64,000 nt of DNA. It comes from Loigolactobacillus bifermentans DSM 20003. Lineage in GTDB: Bacteria > Bacillota > Bacilli > Lactobacillales > Lactobacillaceae. The DNA lies in the NCBI RefSeq assembly GCF_001434575.1, contig NZ_AZDA01000140.1:1-64000 (forward strand), read 5' to 3'. Position 1 is the stretch's first letter; each line of letters opens with the position of its first letter. A model generated the notes under the pieces. The model made no database searches. It was given only the letters and a program-made list of their open reading frames with translations, and was not told where the DNA came from. Shown in pieces: positions 50,620 through 57,676 of the stretch. The translations under genes and the position numbers were made by a program.

Positions 50620-51276
50620 ATGATTTCCAAACATAAACTTGCTTCATACACAGCTGCCGGTTTACTCGGCGCAACTGCTGCTTTTGCTTTCGGTACACAA
50701 AGTGTGCATGCCGATGCATCTGAGTACAACGCGCAAACAGCACAAGCAACGGCTTGGTACTCAAATAGCCAAACTAGCTATGCGGCGCCTACAACCACCG
50801 CTTATCAAGGTCAAACGACGACCACAACGCAACCTACAACTACTAGCTATCAAACCCCGACGACGACAACGGCACAACAAGCCACTGCCGCAACCAGCAC
50901 CACAACAGTGAGCCAAGGTGCTGCCACAGCGATTGCCGCTGCCAAAGCACAAATTGGGACACCTTATGCTAAGGCCGGTGCAACGCCAGGTGTTGGCTTT
51001 GACTGCTCGGGTTTAACCCAATATGCGTTAGCCCAAGCTGGCGTAACGGTTGATCATTACACCGTGGCTCAAGAAAGTGCTGGGACAGCTGTTCCATTGG
51101 ATCAACTCCAACCTGGCGACCTGATTTTCTGGGGATCACAAGGTGCTAGTTATCACGTTGCCTTATATATTGGGAACAACCAATACATCGACTCACCAAC
51201 TTACGGGCAATCTGTTGAGGTTGAAACGATCAGCAGTGCGTTCCAACCTTCATTTGGCGTTCACATCAACTACTAA
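50620..51276 (+). CDS. Secreted NlpC/P60 peptidoglycan endopeptidase
   Basis: A 218-residue cell-wall hydrolase. It has a signal peptide (residues 1-31, ending VHADA), a Thr/Gln/Ala-rich linker (about 32-100) with TTTTT-type runs, and a C-terminal NlpC/P60 domain with catalytic Cys129 (GFDCSGLTQYA), His in SYHVALYIG and a third polar residue in YIDSPTYG. It cleaves D-glutamyl-lysine or diaminopimelate bonds in peptidoglycan. Good SD AAGGAG. The WalR-like box fits cell-wall homeostasis control. Confidence 0.92.
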   Translation: MISKHKLASYTAAGLLGATAAFAFGTQSVHADASEYNAQTAQATAWYSNSQTSYAAPTTTAYQGQTTTTTQPTTTSYQTPTTTTAQQATAATSTTTVSQGAATAIAAAKAQIGTPYAKAGATPGVGFDCSGLTQYALAQAGVTVDHYTVAQESAGTAVPLDQLQPGDLIFWGSQGASYHVALYIGNNQYIDSPTYGQSVEVETISSAFQPSFGVHINY

Positions 51277-51287
51277 TTGATGGTAAC

Positions 51288-51319
51288 AAAAAAGTCGCTC
51301 ACCACTGAGCGGCTTTTTG
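51288..51319. terminator. Bidirectional terminator between NlpC/P60 and ECF S-component genes
   Basis: AAAAAGTCGCTC and GAGCGGCTTTTT (one G-U) form a stem with an ACCACT loop between convergent genes. Confidence 0.82.
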
Positions 51320-51325
51320 TGTGGC

Positions 51326-51868
51326 TTATTTTTTATCTGGTGCTAACGCTGGGATCTTCAACAATGCTGGCATGATCAGAATAGCCAAAATGCCCCCAAT
51401 GATCGCAGCGATAAATTGCATCGTCCCCATCATGGTCCCGATCAACTGTTGCTTTGGTGCTGGGGCCTTTAAAATCACCTTGGCCATTAAAACCGCAATA
51501 GCCAAGTACATGAAAACGGCCTTGACCCCAGCGCCAAGAATCAACGCAATCACTTTTTGGCCGATCTTTTCAGCGGTATTACCAAATTGTTTGACCAAGA
51601 AATGCCAAATCAACACTAAAATCAGGTTCCCGACAATAATAAATGGAATAAAGGCTGGAAAAGCGTTCTGACCTAAAATGGTGGCAGTGATCGGGCTTAA
51701 AATGGCAAGTAACACGGCGCTCGAAGTATTCACCAAGTAAACACTGGCGATCAACACCAAGTTCACCCCACTACCGACAAATAATTGCCCTGCTGGCTTT
51801 AAAGCGACTTGGATCACGATCAACAAGGCCAGCAGGACCCCTGTTTTCGCAATATTTCTGGTATTCAT
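51326..51868 (-). CDS. Putative ECF-transporter S-component-like membrane protein
   Basis: A 180-residue protein with five to six membrane helices starting NIAKTGVLLALLIVIQVALK, including the helix pair VLLAILSPITATILG and FIIVGNLILVLIWHFLV. The pattern is that of vitamin-type ECF S-components, which share a common energising module coded elsewhere. The substrate cannot be inferred. AAGGAAGGAG precedes the ATG. It diverges from the hydrogenase gene, which may or may not be meaningful. Confidence 0.65.
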   Translation of the reverse strand: MNTRNIAKTGVLLALLIVIQVALKPAGQLFVGSGVNLVLIASVYLVNTSSAVLLAILSPITATILGQNAFPAFIPFIIVGNLILVLIWHFLVKQFGNTAEKIGQKVIALILGAGVKAVFMYLAIAVLMAKVILKAPAPKQQLIGTMMGTMQFIAAIIGGILAILIMPALLKIPALAPDKK

Positions 51869-51896
51869 TTCGAAAAATCTCCTTCCTTTTACATCA

Positions 51897-51925
51897 AGTA
51901 TAGTCGTTCACATAGCCTGAAACAA
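51897..51925 (-). promoter_or_regulatory. Promoter of the ECF S-component gene
   Basis: On the minus strand TTGTTT (51925-51920), 17-nt spacer, TATACT (51902-51897). Confidence 0.65.
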
Positions 51926-52121
51926 CTGTTTGAGATGCTTTCTCATTCGGCCACAAATAAACCTGACTTTTTGATACCAAAACTTTTTTATTGTCTCAAA
52001 AATATTATTTAGCACTACTTCTTTTTATTGATTTCACTTGCTTTCAATCAATTTTTCAAAATCTGTGATATAGGGATTTCCCTCAAATTCGGCAAAACGA
52101 ATCATTTCATAGAAAATCGCC

Positions 52122-52149
52122 TAACAAGCAAGCGTTTTCGCTGTATAAT
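52122..52149 (+). promoter_or_regulatory. Hydrogenase promoter with cre-like site
   Basis: TAACAA (52122-52127), 16-nt spacer, TATAAT (52144-52149). The spacer contains AGCAAGCGTTTTCG (52127-52140), which matches the catabolite-response (CcpA) consensus TGWAANCGNTNWCA at most positions. Between the two promoters (51926-52121) the sequence is AT-rich without further recognisable elements, and I found no clear Rex palindrome. Confidence 0.55.
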
Positions 52150-52188
52150 TGTGGTGGAATGTTGCGACAAGCTCTTCAAAGAAACATG

Positions 52189-52236
52189 ACGTGTGCATCG
52201 ACAGCAAATAACTGCTATCACTTCAGGGACACACGT
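52189..52236 (+). other. Potential stem-loop in the hydrogenase leader
   Basis: In the roughly 100-nt leader ACGTGTG (52189-52195) can pair with CACACGT (52230-52236) around an inner AGCA/TGCT hairpin (about 52203-52216). The structure ends about 6 nt before the GGAGG of the hydrogenase gene. Confidence 0.4.
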
Positions 52237-52256
52237 TCATGGCGGAGGTAAGATAT

Positions 52257-54068
52257 ATGAAAGTCATGTTAAACGACAAAGAGTATGAACTAACACCCGA
52301 ACAAGAAGAAATGTCCATTTTGGAATTTGCCACGATCCAAGGTGACGACATCCCTAGTCTTTGCTTCTTAAAAGAAGCTGGGAACAACGGGAAATGTGGT
52401 GTGTGTAAGGTCGAAGTCGAAAAAGCAGGCACTGGCAAAGTGAAAACCACTTTGGCTTGCCGAATGAAGATGGAAGACGGTATGTCCATTCATACCAACA
52501 CTGAAAAAACGTTGGAAGCTGCTAAAAAAGCAGTCGTCCGTATTTTGAACAAACACGATTTCCGCTGTGGGAAATGCGTGCGCAAGGAAAATTGTGAGCT
52601 TTTAGCATTATCTAGCAAATTACGTGTACGTCCTGAAGTAAAATACAGCGATATTTGCGATGACCTGGAAGCAAACATTGACCGGCGAAGTATGGGCATT
52701 ACCATTGACCGTAACAAATGTATCTTATGCGGCCGGTGTGAGGCCATGTGTAAAGTCAAAACATCAACTGGCTCCATTAAGCTTCAAAAAATCGATGGCG
52801 AACGTAAAATTGCGCCATTGGAAAATGTTTGTTTCGATGACACGAACTGTGTGCTGTGTGGCCAGTGTGTCAACGCCTGCCCAGTCGGTGCCTTACAAGA
52901 AACCAGTGAACTGGACCGTGTTGAAGCAGCGCTAGATGACCCGGACAAGCACGTCCTCGTTGCCATCGCCCCTTCGATTCGGACATCATTTGGTGAGTTA
53001 GAAGGCGAAGAATTCGGTGTGGACACCATGAAGAAAGTCTATGCCGGTTTACGTGCAGCGGGTTTTGACCGGATCTATGACATTAACTTCGGGGCCGATA
53101 TGACCATTATGGAAGAAGCCACCGAATTAAAAGATCGCTTGTTAAACGGCGGTGTGTTGCCAATGTTTACCTCTTGCTGTCCTGGCTGGGTCCGCTTATT
53201 GCACAACTACCATCCAGAATGCTTGGATCACTTCTCTAGCGCCAAAAGTCCACAACAAATGTTTGGGGCCGCTAGTAAGTCCTACTACCCAGCTCAAGCT
53301 GGCATCGATCCATCGACCGTGTACACGGTAACTGTCATGCCTTGTTTGGCTAAAAAAATGGAAGCTCATATTCCAAGTATGGAAGTAGACGGCCAACGGG
53401 ATATTGACGCTGTGATCACCACCCGTGAATTGGCGAAGCTGTTTAAGGCCCGTAAAGTCAAATGGCGTAAACTGGAAGAAGAAGAACCTGATCAACCAAT
53501 GTCTGAATTTACCGGCGACGGAACTGGGTTCGGCTTCTCCGGCGGTGTCATGCAAGCCGCTTTACGGACGGCTAAACACATGGTTGACGGTGGCGACTTG
53601 GACATTCAGGCGATTGAATGGCAAGACAGTGGCATCCCAGGTGTCAGAGAATTTACCGCTGAACTTGGTGATCTCAAAGCACGTATCGGGGTCGTTAATG
53701 GCGCCGTACATGCATTTGATCTTTTCGAAAGTGGTCAGCTCAATGATTTCGCCTTTGTGGAAGTCATGGCCTGCGAAGGTGGTTGTATCAACGGCGGCGG
53801 TCAACCCCACGTTAATGCCCACACACGGGTTACCACCGATTTTGTGGCCAAACGCCGTAGCGTGTTGAAAAACGAACAAAAAGAATCTGGCTTCTCCAAG
53901 TCTTATGAAAACAAGACGTTGCAAGTCTACTATAACGATTATATTGGTGAACCAGCCAGTCATAAAGCGCATAAGTACTTGCATTACGACTTCCAAACCA
54001 ACTACGACAACAACGAAGGTTGGCGCAGTGAGGCTGGGAAGGAATTCTCGGAAGCCCATCAAAAATAA
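52257..54068 (+). CDS. [FeFe]-hydrogenase, monomeric multi-cluster type
   Basis: Reversibly reduces protons to H2. The ATG at 52257 (603 residues) has GGAGG 8 nt upstream. Domains: plant-type [2Fe-2S] (CFLKEAGNNGKCGVCKVEVE and TTLACR), a His-Cys3 [4Fe-4S] site (HDFRCGKCVRKENC), a two-[4Fe-4S] ferredoxin domain (CILCGRCEAMC; CVLCGQCVNACP), then the H-cluster domain with L1 TSCCPGW (305-311), L2 MPCLAKKME (361-369) and L3 EVMACEGGCINGGGQP (502-517), followed by a small-subunit-like tail. All H-cluster cysteines are present. Maturases HydE/F/G and electron-transfer partners are not in this window. Unusual in lactobacilli, and it would let cells dispose of electrons during anaerobic lactate or sugar fermentation. 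Confidence 0.94.
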   Translation: MKVMLNDKEYELTPEQEEMSILEFATIQGDDIPSLCFLKEAGNNGKCGVCKVEVEKAGTGKVKTTLACRMKMEDGMSIHTNTEKTLEAAKKAVVRILNKHDFRCGKCVRKENCELLALSSKLRVRPEVKYSDICDDLEANIDRRSMGITIDRNKCILCGRCEAMCKVKTSTGSIKLQKIDGERKIAPLENVCFDDTNCVLCGQCVNACPVGALQETSELDRVEAALDDPDKHVLVAIAPSIRTSFGELEGEEFGVDTMKKVYAGLRAAGFDRIYDINFGADMTIMEEATELKDRLLNGGVLPMFTSCCPGWVRLLHNYHPECLDHFSSAKSPQQMFGAASKSYYPAQAGIDPSTVYTVTVMPCLAKKMEAHIPSMEVDGQRDIDAVITTRELAKLFKARKVKWRKLEEEEPDQPMSEFTGDGTGFGFSGGVMQAALRTAKHMVDGGDLDIQAIEWQDSGIPGVREFTAELGDLKARIGVVNGAVHAFDLFESGQLNDFAFVEVMACEGGCINGGGQPHVNAHTRVTTDFVAKRRSVLKNEQKESGFSKSYENKTLQVYYNDYIGEPASHKAHKYLHYDFQTNYDNNEGWRSEAGKEFSEAHQK

Positions 54069-54077
54069 ACACACTGA

Positions 54078-54111
54078 ACTCGCAAATCATGAACGATTTG
54101 CGAGTTTTTTT
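54078..54111 (+). terminator. Terminator of the hydrogenase gene
   Basis: ACTCGCAAATC and GATTTGCGAGT form a perfect 11-bp stem followed by seven T. Confidence 0.92.
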
Positions 54112-54179
54112 GCGCCTGATCAGCGAAACTGCTAAAATATTTTTTATACGGGATAAAAATATTTTAGGGCGGTGATCCC

Positions 54180-55124
54180 ATGTTACAACGCCGGTATCAA
54201 GCAATCTTCATTGGTATTATTGCGGCCTTATTTTTTTCATTAACCTTTGTCCTAAATGAGCTGATGGCCACCCAGCAAAGTTACTGGCTGTGGACAGCTT
54301 GCTTACGTTATTTATGGACCTTGCCTTTGATGCTGCTAGCCATCCCCTTAACCCACAGCTCCTGGACCCGGCTGTGGCAAGCACTAAAAGGTCACCCACT
54401 ATCCTGGTGGTTGTGGAGTCAGTTTTGTTTTGTACTGTTCTACACCCCACTTTGTTTAGCCAGTCAATTTTTGCCAGGTTGGCTGGTGTCCAGCACTTGG
54501 CAACTCACCATTATTTTTGGTGTGCTGACGACACCGCTGACGAAAGTCCCCCAAGTCGAAGCCGGTCAAACCTATTACCGCCGTGCTCGGATTCCTTTAG
54601 ACGCCTTGCCGTGGATGGTACTAATTTTAGGTGGTGTTTTACTAACAGTGCTGGATTACGCCAAACAATTTCACGGCGTGGCCCATTTAGGTCTCAGTTT
54701 AATCAGCTTGATGATTGCAGCAGTGTCCTATCCCTTAGGCAATCGCCAAGTGATGGCAGTCAGTCCGGAAGTCAATGGGGTGGAAAAAGTGCTCGGCATG
54801 TTATTGTGCAGCTACCCCACTTGGCTACTAATGGCCGGCGTTAGCGCCTTCACCGTTGGGGCGCCACAAGCTGACACCGTGCTGAACACCTTACTCGTCG
54901 CGTTGTCTTCTGGTGTGGTGGCCACGATTTTATTCTTTCAGGCCACCTCAATGGTCGCCGCTAAAATGGCCGACTTGGCTAAAGTTGAGGCTACGCAAGC
55001 CATGGAAGTGGTATTTTCAGTGCTCCTCAGTTGTTTATTTTTAGGCCACACTTTCCCTGCTGGCTGGCAATTGATTGGGTTGAGCGTGATGATCATCGGT
55101 ATTATTGGCATTAGTTTGCGCTAA
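54180..55124 (+). CDS. EmrE-type multidrug resistance efflux transporter (DMT superfamily)
   Basis: A 314-residue protein with ten membrane helices, from YQAIFIGIIAALFFSLTFVLNEL to GLSVMIIGIIGISLR. The overall pattern fits the putative multidrug resistance efflux family (long EmrE relatives) of the drug/metabolite transporter superfamily. Substrate unknown. It lies 111 bp after the hydrogenase, separated by a terminator, so it is transcribed independently. Confidence 0.78.
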   Translation: MLQRRYQAIFIGIIAALFFSLTFVLNELMATQQSYWLWTACLRYLWTLPLMLLAIPLTHSSWTRLWQALKGHPLSWWLWSQFCFVLFYTPLCLASQFLPGWLVSSTWQLTIIFGVLTTPLTKVPQVEAGQTYYRRARIPLDALPWMVLILGGVLLTVLDYAKQFHGVAHLGLSLISLMIAAVSYPLGNRQVMAVSPEVNGVEKVLGMLLCSYPTWLLMAGVSAFTVGAPQADTVLNTLLVALSSGVVATILFFQATSMVAAKMADLAKVEATQAMEVVFSVLLSCLFLGHTFPAGWQLIGLSVMIIGIIGISLR

Positions 55125-55154
55125 AAAAGCACGGCCATCGCGGTCGTGCTTTTC
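55123..55154. terminator. Bidirectional terminator between exporter and DJ-1 genes
   Basis: AAAAGCACG(G)CC and GG(T)CGTGCTTTT pair over a short loop between convergent genes. Confidence 0.85.
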
Positions 55155-55160
55155 ATTTGC

Positions 55161-55736
55161 TTAAATATTGGCTTTTAAATAATTGTACTGCATGGCTTCT
55201 TTGACGTCGGCGGTGTCATAACCAATGGCTTCCGCAATCGCATAACTATAAGCCAACGCAGTGGCTGGACCGCGGCTGGTGATCAAATGAGCCGCTTGAT
55301 CGACAACCACCAAACCGTCCTGATACTTGGCACTGGGGGATTCAGCCTGAATTTGGTCTGACATGCCTGGGAAAACCGTGTAGTCATGACCGTCTAACAA
55401 GCCGTAACGGGAAAAAGCCGTGGGCGCAGCGCACATCGCTGCATTCCACTTACCTTGTTGGGCCCGTTGCTGCATCAGTGCCATCAGCCGGTCACTCTCA
55501 CGTAGGTTTTTGGCGCCAGTGCCACCGCCTGGAAAAATCACAATGTCATAATCCAATAAACTGTCATCTAAAACTTTGTCACAAACCAAATGCACATTGT
55601 GAGCGCTGACCACGTTGCGTTTGTCCAACGCCACCATATCGGCTTGTGCGCCTAAACGGCGTAACACGTCAATTGGGGATAACGCTTCGACTTCTTCACA
55701 ACCATTGGCAAATAAAACTGCTGCTGTTTTTGTCAT
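55161..55736 (-). CDS. DJ-1/PfpI (ThiJ)-family protein
   Basis: A 191-residue protein from the ATG at 55736. It starts TKTAAVLFANGCEEVEALSP with a conserved Glu (about residue 15), has VIFPGGGTGAKNL and the nucleophile-elbow Cys102 in AAMCAAPTAF, and ends with the family ITSRGPATALAYSYAIAEAI. Members include glyoxalase III/deglycase-type and redox-stress proteins, and the specific activity is unclear. The GAGGAGGAG SD is the 3' end of the five-copy repeat array at 55744-56240. Confidence 0.87.
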   Translation of the reverse strand: MTKTAAVLFANGCEEVEALSPIDVLRRLGAQADMVALDKRNVVSAHNVHLVCDKVLDDSLLDYDIVIFPGGGTGAKNLRESDRLMALMQQRAQQGKWNAAMCAAPTAFSRYGLLDGHDYTVFPGMSDQIQAESPSAKYQDGLVVVDQAAHLITSRGPATALAYSYAIAEAIGYDTADVKEAMQYNYLKANI

Positions 55737-55743
55737 TTTATAT

Positions 55744-56240
55744 CTCCTCCTCAAAACTTTAATGTCTATTTTGCTAACGCAAAATCTTATTTCCGTAGGA
55801 TGGCCATTCCTACGGGCGCAACCTCCCTCGTAGGAAACATGGCTCCTCCTAAATACGCTAAGGTCTATTTTGCTTTCGCAAAATCCTATTTCCGTAGGAT
55901 GTCCAGTCTTGTGGCGTCAGTTCGCACCGCAAGACACATGGCACCAGCTAAATTCTCTAATGTATCTTTGCTTCGCAAAGTTCTTATTTTCGCTGGTTGT
56001 CCAGTCTTGTGGGGTCAAACCACCCCGCAAGACACATGGCACCAGCTAAATTCTCCGATGTATCTTTGCTTCGCAAAGGTTTTATTTTCGCTGGTTGTCC
56101 AGTCTTGTGGCGTCAGCCCACACCGCAAGACACATGGCTCCTCCTCAAAACTTTAATGTCTATTTTGCTAACGCAAAGTCTCATTTCCGGAGGATGTCCA
56201 TTCCTACGGGCGCAACCTCCCTCGTAGGAAACATGGCTCC
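55744..56240 (-). repeat. Array C of the SD-hairpin repeat: five tandem units between pepC and the DJ-1 gene
   Basis: Unit ATGs (minus strand) are at 56234, 56135, 56037, 55939 and 55840, giving periods of 99, 98, 98 and 99. The first unit begins at the pepC stop (TAGGAGCCATG), and the last ends in the SD of the DJ-1 gene. Two subtypes alternate. Units 1 and 5 have P1 arms CCTACG/CGTAGG. Units 2-4 have GTCTTG/CAAGAC with an inner stem that also covaries (GGGGT/ACCCC versus GGTGT/ACGCC). Before units 3 and 4 the SD is replaced by GCTGGTG, and the matching anti-SD becomes AACCAGC. Unit 4 is a hybrid of the two subtypes. Every ATG opens a 17-codon frame with the stop at the same place (AAA TAA, TAG or TGA). 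Confidence 0.87.
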
Positions 56241-57556
56241 TATGCTAATGAATCCCAAGGTGTGATCACTGTTGGTTGGGTGGTTAAGGCTTGAATTTGA
56301 GCCGGCTCCAAATACTTCCGATCAATCACGCACTCGTAAACAAAGTCATCATACCATTCGTCGCTCATCACAAAGTAGCCTTGTTCCCCGTTTTTCTCAC
56401 CCCAGGAATTTTCCACTTTCCACTTGGTCGGTTGCTCATTGACTAAATCCACCCCAGTTAACGTCATGGCATGGGAAACGGCGCCTTCACCATACGTTAA
56501 GCGGTCGGCTTTGGACAAACTCAGGTCAATCCCAAATAATTCGGCTTGGCGGTACAGCTTGCTGTCTAACAAGCCGGCTTGGCGGTTCATTTGTTGTAGC
56601 ACATCGTTGCCAAACCAAATGCTGTCACCTGCTTGCAACTGCTTCAAGGTAGCGGCCTTCATGGTGGCGAGATCCACGTTAAAGAAGGCCACATCTGGGC
56701 CACCGATCACGTTATTTTCCATTGGCAACGTAAACAGCTGATTATAAGGCTTATTTGGTGCGTTGGTCACCACCACATAATCGGCTAAATTGCGTTTGAA
56801 ATACTTTTTGGCAAAGGCTTGTGGGGTTAAATCAGGGTCGCGGTGATACTTTTTAGCATCATCCCGGTACACAAAATCAAAACTTTCCGGTGGTGTGCCA
56901 AACGCATAACTACAAATGCGATAAACTTCTGCTAAAAACTGGCGCTTTTGATCGGCGATGCCTTGGTCACTGGCACTACTATTCGCCAATTTCCGCAACA
57001 CGATCGCGTCTTTGCGTAACTTTAGATTCAAGACTTCTGAAAAATCGTTGGTATTCTCGCTGTTAAAGGTTTCTGGCATCACGTCTTTCGGTACCAAGCC
57101 ATACTTGGCCACCAAAGCCGCCGCATTGTGGAATTGACCGCCATCGGTATCTGGCGCTGCTAACAGCCAGGCGACTAAGCGATGATCGGCAGGTAGATCG
57201 GCGGTTTCAATAATGTGTTCGTAAAACGCGTTGGCTTTTTCAAAACGGTCCCAAAAAGAAAGGTAATTTTGCGACAATTCAAAATCTTTTACGTTGTATG
57301 CTTTGGCAAAGTCATGGCGTAATGTATTTAATGTGGAAAACAGCCAACAGCGGCCGCTTTTCTTTTGATTCGACACTTTACCGGTGTCCAATTCCACTGA
57401 AAAAGTGCGGTTTAACCGACTAGCTGCCGTTGGATCTTGGCTGGTGGCCTTAATGCCGTTATTCATCACGGCCCGTTGTAAGGCCGCACTACCAGGGATA
57501 TGCGCCATTTTCTGTTGAAATTTGGCCACTGCTGCTGGTGTAATTTCATGGGTCAT
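56240..57556 (-). CDS. pepC: C1-family aminopeptidase C / bleomycin hydrolase (PepC/PepE type)
   Basis: Cytoplasmic cysteine peptidase of 438 residues. Catalytic Cys70 is in KKSGRCWLFSTLN, His in AVSHAMTLTGVDL (about 368), and Asn in WKVENSWGEKNGEQGYFVMSD (about 390). The C-terminus reaches into the active site in this family and makes PepC an aminopeptidase. Length equals that of the related endopeptidase PepE, so the PepC/PepE choice is open. Its stop codon is fused to the first unit of repeat array C. Confidence 0.9.
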   Translation of the reverse strand: MTHEITPAAVAKFQQKMAHIPGSAALQRAVMNNGIKATSQDPTAASRLNRTFSVELDTGKVSNQKKSGRCWLFSTLNTLRHDFAKAYNVKDFELSQNYLSFWDRFEKANAFYEHIIETADLPADHRLVAWLLAAPDTDGGQFHNAAALVAKYGLVPKDVMPETFNSENTNDFSEVLNLKLRKDAIVLRKLANSSASDQGIADQKRQFLAEVYRICSYAFGTPPESFDFVYRDDAKKYHRDPDLTPQAFAKKYFKRNLADYVVVTNAPNKPYNQLFTLPMENNVIGGPDVAFFNVDLATMKAATLKQLQAGDSIWFGNDVLQQMNRQAGLLDSKLYRQAELFGIDLSLSKADRLTYGEGAVSHAMTLTGVDLVNEQPTKWKVENSWGEKNGEQGYFVMSDEWYDDFVYECVIDRKYLEPAQIQALTTQPTVITPWDSLA

Positions 57557-57640
57557 TTCATCATCTCCGAACCTATTGTCTGCTTATTATTTTAGGCTTT
57601 CTCACCAGGAAATACAACGAAGTGGCTTAGCCGCTTCACG

Positions 57641-57670
57641 CAAAAAAGCCACCTGCCGGTGACTTTTTTT
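57641..57670 (-). terminator. Terminator of the activase-fusion gene
   Basis: On the minus strand GTCACC-GGCA-GGTGGC, flanked by A and T runs, directly after the stop at 57677. Confidence 0.8.
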
Positions 57671-57676
57671 GACGTG

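Noticed and set aside
51869-52256. Known riboswitch between the ECF S-component and hydrogenase genes
   Set aside because: I looked for conserved cores of vitamin, FMN, cobalamin and metal riboswitches and saw none. Only a simple stem in the hydrogenase leader is visible.
55744-56240. CRISPR array
   Set aside because: Units are nearly whole-length repeats of about 98 bp with no unique spacers, and no cas genes are present.
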